Shown here: piece after piece, positions 61,344 through 64,000 of the stretch | How positions within the stretch are numbered: the first letter of the stretch is position 1 | How the letters are laid out: the number at the start of each line of letters is the position of its first letter | NCBI RefSeq assembly: GCF_003585765.1 | Contig: NZ_CP021235.1 | Span: 2,108,001-2,172,000 of the forward strand | DNA length: 64,000 bases | Source of the DNA: Pontibacter actiniarum | GTDB lineage: Bacteria > Bacteroidota > Bacteroidia > Cytophagales > Hymenobacteraceae | Direction: 5' to 3' | Position numbers and translations under genes: made by a program | Notes under the pieces: generated by a model | Told to the model about the DNA's origin: nothing | Databases searched by the model: none | What the model saw: only the letters and a program-made list of their open reading frames with translations

Positions 61344-61781
61344 TTACACGCCGATATCCTCGTTCCACAGATCCGGCTTTTCACGAATAAACTTCTGCAT
61401 TAGCTGGAAGCACTCCTCGTTATCGGCCACCTCCACGGTCACGCCCCGGGAGCGAAGCAGTTCCTCCTCGCCCATGAAGGTGCGGTTCTCCCCGATCACT
61501 ACTTTCGGGATGCCGTAGAGCAGAATCGTGCCGGAGCACATGGGGCACGGGGAAAGCGTGGTGTACAGCACACAGTCCCGGTAGACGGAGGCCGGCTGGC
61601 GACCTGCGTTTTCGAGTGCGTCCATTTCGCCGTGCAGCACCACACTGCCCTCCTGCACCCTTTTGTTGTGGCCGCGGCCGATAATCCTGCCCTGGTGCAC
61701 CAGCACCGAGCCAATGGGAATACCGCCCGCCTCGTAGCCTTTTCTCGCTTCTTCCAGCGCCGCCTGTAAATACTGGTCCAT
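61344..61781 (-). CDS. Cytosine deaminase, fungal Fcy1-like (CDA-fold zinc deaminase)
   Basis: 145 residues. Zinc ligands His50 and Cys79/Cys82 with catalytic Glu52 (HGEMDAL; SPCPMCSG). The spacing is that of yeast cytosine deaminase: His to first Cys 29 residues. Several yeast-specific segments are shared by recollection: LGRGHN-like IIGRGHN, LYTTLSPC, YGIPKVVIGEN and the C-terminal WNEDIG carrying Asp142, which contacts cytosine in the yeast enzyme. It would deaminate cytosine to uracil for salvage. The usual bacterial enzyme CodA is an unrelated amidohydrolase. Converges on the regulator gene with a 15-base gap. Confidence 0.85.
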   Translation of the reverse strand: MDQYLQAALEEARKGYEAGGIPIGSVLVHQGRIIGRGHNKRVQEGSVVLHGEMDALENAGRQPASVYRDCVLYTTLSPCPMCSGTILLYGIPKVVIGENRTFMGEEELLRSRGVTVEVADNEECFQLMQKFIREKPDLWNEDIGV

Positions 61782-61932
61782 CGTTGTCTCGCTTTAGTTT
61801 CAGGTGTATACTACAGATCGATACGACGCGTTCGCAGAACCTACGGAGCCGTCGCTTAATCTGCCCCACTTAATCCGCTTCCCTTTCTTTCTGGTAACTA
61901 ATCCGCTGCCCGCCTGTTTTAAAAGTATACCG

Positions 61933-61940
61933 TACATTTG
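61933..61940 (+). promoter_or_regulatory. -7 element (TACATTTG) of the NmrA/DUF2867 gene
   Basis: Perfect TAnnTTTG 27 bases before the start codon, preceded by AAAAGTATA. Confidence 0.6.
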
Positions 61941-61966
61941 CAGGCTCTTTTAGAGTACCACACCTT

Positions 61967-63439
61967 ATGAAGATACTTCTGACCGGCGCGAACGGATACA
62001 TCGGAAAACGCCTTTTGCCTTTGCTGGTAGAGCTGGGGCACGAGGTAGTGTGCGTGGTGCGCGACCCCCGCCGCTTTCACCTGCCCGACACGCTGAAGGA
62101 GAAGCTACACATCGTAAAGGGGGATTTACTGCAACCGGGCGGTTTAAACGAGTTACCTACAGCTATAGAGGCGGCTTTTTACCTGGTGCACTCCATGGGC
62201 TCCGGCCGGGATGATTTTTCTGAGGCTGAGCAGGAAGCGGCGCAGCGCTTCGCCGCGTACCTGGACACCACTGCCGCGAAGCAGGTCATCTACCTCAGCG
62301 GCATCTCCAACGACAGGCAGCTGTCGAAGCACCTGGCCTCGCGCCGCCGCGTGGAGGACGTGCTGGCCACAGCCAGGGCTAGCCTGACGGTGTTGCGCGC
62401 CGCGATTATTATCGGCTCCGGCAGCGCCTCCTTCGAAATCATCCGCGACCTGGTGGAGAAGCTGCCTGTTATGGTAACGCCAAAGTGGCTCAACTCCCGG
62501 TGCCAGCCCATTGCCATCCGCGACGTTCTCTTTTACCTGACGGAGGTACTGGGCCGTGAAGCCTGTTATGGCAGGCGCTTTGAGATCGGCGGCCCCGACG
62601 TGCTTACCTACCGGCAAATGCTGCTGAAACTGGCCGAGGTTCGCCACCTGAAACGCTACATTGTAACGCTGCCGGTGCTCACCCCGCGCCTCTCCTCCTA
62701 TTGGCTATACTTTGTGACCAGCACAAACTACTCCCTGTCGCAAAGCCTCGTGGACAGCCTTCGCAACGATGCCGTGGTGCGCGACCACAGTATAGACAAG
62801 GTTATCCCGCACCGCTGCACACCCTATACCGAGGCGGTTAGCCTGGCCTTCTCCAAGATTGAGCAGAACTCTGTTGTCTCCAGCTGGACCGACTCACTGG
62901 TGAGCGGCACCATGCCCCTCAACTACATGGACTTTGTGCAGGTGCCGGCGTACGGAGTGCTGACAGACAGACAGCGCGTAAAGTTTGACCGCCCTCCCGG
63001 GGAGGTGCTGGCCAACATCTGGAGCATCGGCGGGGAGCGCGGGTGGTATAAAACGGATTTCCTGTGGCGCATCCGCGGGCTGCTGGACAAAATGGTGGGC
63101 GGCGTGGGGCTAAGGCGCGGCAGGCGTAGCCCACACCACGTTGAGGCAGGCGACACCATTGATTTCTGGCGCGTACTGGTGGCGGACAGGCAGCACAGGC
63201 GCCTGCTGCTCTACGCGGAGATGAAGCTGCCCGGCGAGGCATGGCTGCAGTTTAAGATAAGCGAAGAGCCGGACGGCAACTACCTGGAGCAGCTGGCTGT
63301 TTACCGCCCCAACGGCTTGCTCGGCCGCCTGTACTGGTACGCGGTTCTGCCGTTCCACTTCATCATCTTCGGCGGCATGGTCCGCAACATTATCCGGTAC
63401 GGAGCGGAAGAGGAAACACAAAGGCAACATTCAGGGTAA
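61967..63439 (+). CDS. NAD(P)-binding NmrA-like protein with C-terminal DUF2867 domain
   Basis: 490 residues. An extended-SDR Rossmann fold (1-300) opens with TGANGYIGKRLLPLL and VRDPRRF, and contains YLSGISND in place of the active-site YxxxK, so catalysis is doubtful. The C-terminal 150 residues (IWSIGGERGWYKTDFLWRIRGLLDKMVGGVGLRRGRR ... DFWRVLVADRQHRRLLLYAEMKLPGEAWLQF) match DUF2867, and a hydrophobic segment lies near the end (FHFIIFGGMVRNIIRY). A common fusion in Bacteroidota, reported as SDR-family oxidoreductase; function unknown. Confidence 0.88.
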   Translation: MKILLTGANGYIGKRLLPLLVELGHEVVCVVRDPRRFHLPDTLKEKLHIVKGDLLQPGGLNELPTAIEAAFYLVHSMGSGRDDFSEAEQEAAQRFAAYLDTTAAKQVIYLSGISNDRQLSKHLASRRRVEDVLATARASLTVLRAAIIIGSGSASFEIIRDLVEKLPVMVTPKWLNSRCQPIAIRDVLFYLTEVLGREACYGRRFEIGGPDVLTYRQMLLKLAEVRHLKRYIVTLPVLTPRLSSYWLYFVTSTNYSLSQSLVDSLRNDAVVRDHSIDKVIPHRCTPYTEAVSLAFSKIEQNSVVSSWTDSLVSGTMPLNYMDFVQVPAYGVLTDRQRVKFDRPPGEVLANIWSIGGERGWYKTDFLWRIRGLLDKMVGGVGLRRGRRSPHHVEAGDTIDFWRVLVADRQHRRLLLYAEMKLPGEAWLQFKISEEPDGNYLEQLAVYRPNGLLGRLYWYAVLPFHFIIFGGMVRNIIRYGAEEETQRQHSG

Positions 63440-63581
63440 TATGCAAACTATAGGTTCTATAGTATAAAACTTTAAACATATCCCTAAGTATACTTCAATA
63501 TCTTTTGCAAGCTATATAAATCCACCCATGACAGGTGTTCTAACAAGTTTTAGATTTTTTTCTTGCCCTCTAAAATATAGT

Positions 63582-63589
63582 TAACTTTG
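63582..63589 (+). promoter_or_regulatory. Promoter of purC (-7 TAACTTTG, -33 TTG)
   Basis: Perfect TAnnTTTG with TTG at 63563-63565, 16 bases upstream, 24 bases before the start codon. The region 63440-63560 is A/T-rich and contains the palindromic heptamer pair AAGTATACTT at 63486. Confidence 0.65.
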
Positions 63590-63613
63590 CTTGCCTATAA
63601 CGACACTGACTTA

Positions 63614-64000
63614 ATGGAGGCCATTAAAGAAACTAACTTCACCTTTGCCGGGCAAACCGGCTTTTACAAGGGCAAAGTTCGCGACGTTTACTATTTCGAA
63701 GACAGAATTGCTGTGGTCGCCACAGACCGTATTTCCGCCTTTGACGTCGTACTGCCGCGCGCCATTCCTTACAAAGGACAGGTACTGAACCAGATGGCCA
63801 GCCTCAACCTGAGCGCCACCTCTGACATTGTGCCCAACTGGGTACTCAGCACGCCGGACCCCAACGTAACGATCGGGTACCGCTGCGAGCCCTTTAAAGT
63901 GGAGATGGTGATACGCGGCTACCTTGCCGGCCATGCCTGGCGCGAGTACAGTGCCGGCAAACGCACCCTCTGCGGCGTAGCGCTGCCGGAGGGGCTACGC
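63614..64000 (+). CDS. purC: Phosphoribosylaminoimidazole-succinocarboxamide synthase, N-terminal part (partial)
   Basis: The first 129 residues of a frame that continues beyond the window. SAICAR synthetase pattern: [12 protein letters not shown] near the start, the ATP-site region [33 protein letters not shown], and [17 protein letters not shown], where the family signature VxRGYLAGS reads AGH. It ligates aspartate to CAIR in purine synthesis. A good promoter lies directly upstream. Confidence 0.93.
   Translation, partial: MEAIKETNFTFAGQTGFYKGKVRDVYYFEDRIAVVATDRISAFDVVLPRAIPYKGQVLNQMASLNLSATSDIVPNWVLSTPDPNVTIGYRCEPFKVEMVIRGYLAGHAWREYSAGKRTLCGVALPEGLR

Noticed and set aside
1..64000. CRISPR array, tRNA, rRNA, insertion sequence or prophage
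   Set aside because: Read for regularly spaced direct repeats, tRNA T-loop patterns, transposase motifs and phage genes; none was recognised.

Overview
The window looks like a chromosomal segment of an aerobic, moderately G+C-rich member of the Bacteroidota. Family-level clues point to the Hymenobacteraceae, possibly a Pontibacter-like organism; that last step is recollection and was not tested. The evidence is a complete SusC/SusD/SusE locus with a FecR anti-sigma factor, lipoprotein signals with GC lipoboxes, several promoters carrying the Bacteroidota -7 element TAnnTTTG, and a strikingly frequent TATACTT/AAGTATA heptamer. No tRNA, rRNA, CRISPR array, insertion sequence or prophage was recognised. 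Both edges cut genes: an M28 peptidase on the left and purC on the right.

Layout. 1-900: end of a secreted M28 metallopeptidase. 1.6-11.3 kb, minus strand: fecR-susC-susD-susE-GH31, a glucan-type utilisation operon whose intercistronic gaps hold strong hairpins. 12.1-16.9 kb: two sets of PAS histidine kinase plus single-domain response regulator; the kinase of the second set appears reduced to a remnant. 17.1-26.3 kb: FUSC transporter, GH92 mannosidase, NamA-like flavin oxidoreductase, small GNAT, M1 peptidase, secreted amidohydrolase and MscS channel. 26.8-30.5 kb: orphan ECF sigma factor, lipoprotein aldose epimerase and a GluP/FucP-type sugar importer. 30.7-35.5 kb: patatin-Omp85 protein, S8 lipoprotein protease and a CAT-like acetyltransferase. 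36-41.3 kb: Amt, a Crp/Fnr regulator, a TauE/SafE exporter, an MBL-rhodanese protein and an AraC regulator with a CxxC metal-binding head. This looks like a sulfur/persulfide module: two matching operators sit at identical spacing before the exporter and the MBL-rhodanese gene.

41.5-46.8 kb: small STAS-like protein, pirin, NarL-type response regulator, a STAS pair and a large PAS/HisKA_3 kinase. 47-48.5 kb: two neighbouring, individually terminated genes for intrinsically disordered Gly/Tyr/Arg/Asn-rich proteins, the most unusual coding content here. 48.7-55.1 kb: DUF72 protein, ferredoxin reductase plus 2Fe-2S ferredoxin, HMG-CoA lyase with a LutA-like protein, and an SDR plus ALDH pair. 55.6-61.3 kb: CNNM/CBS protein, then the glyoxylate shunt (aceB, aceA) divergent from a ScfR/RamB-like regulator with an inverted repeat between them. 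61.3-64 kb: a fungal-type cytosine deaminase, an NmrA-like/DUF2867 protein and the start of purC.

The genes fit a heterotroph that imports glycans and sugars, degrades proteins outside the cytoplasm, and uses acetate or fatty acids through the glyoxylate shunt. Coordinates were read from the sequence; family assignments rest on motif recognition without database searches.
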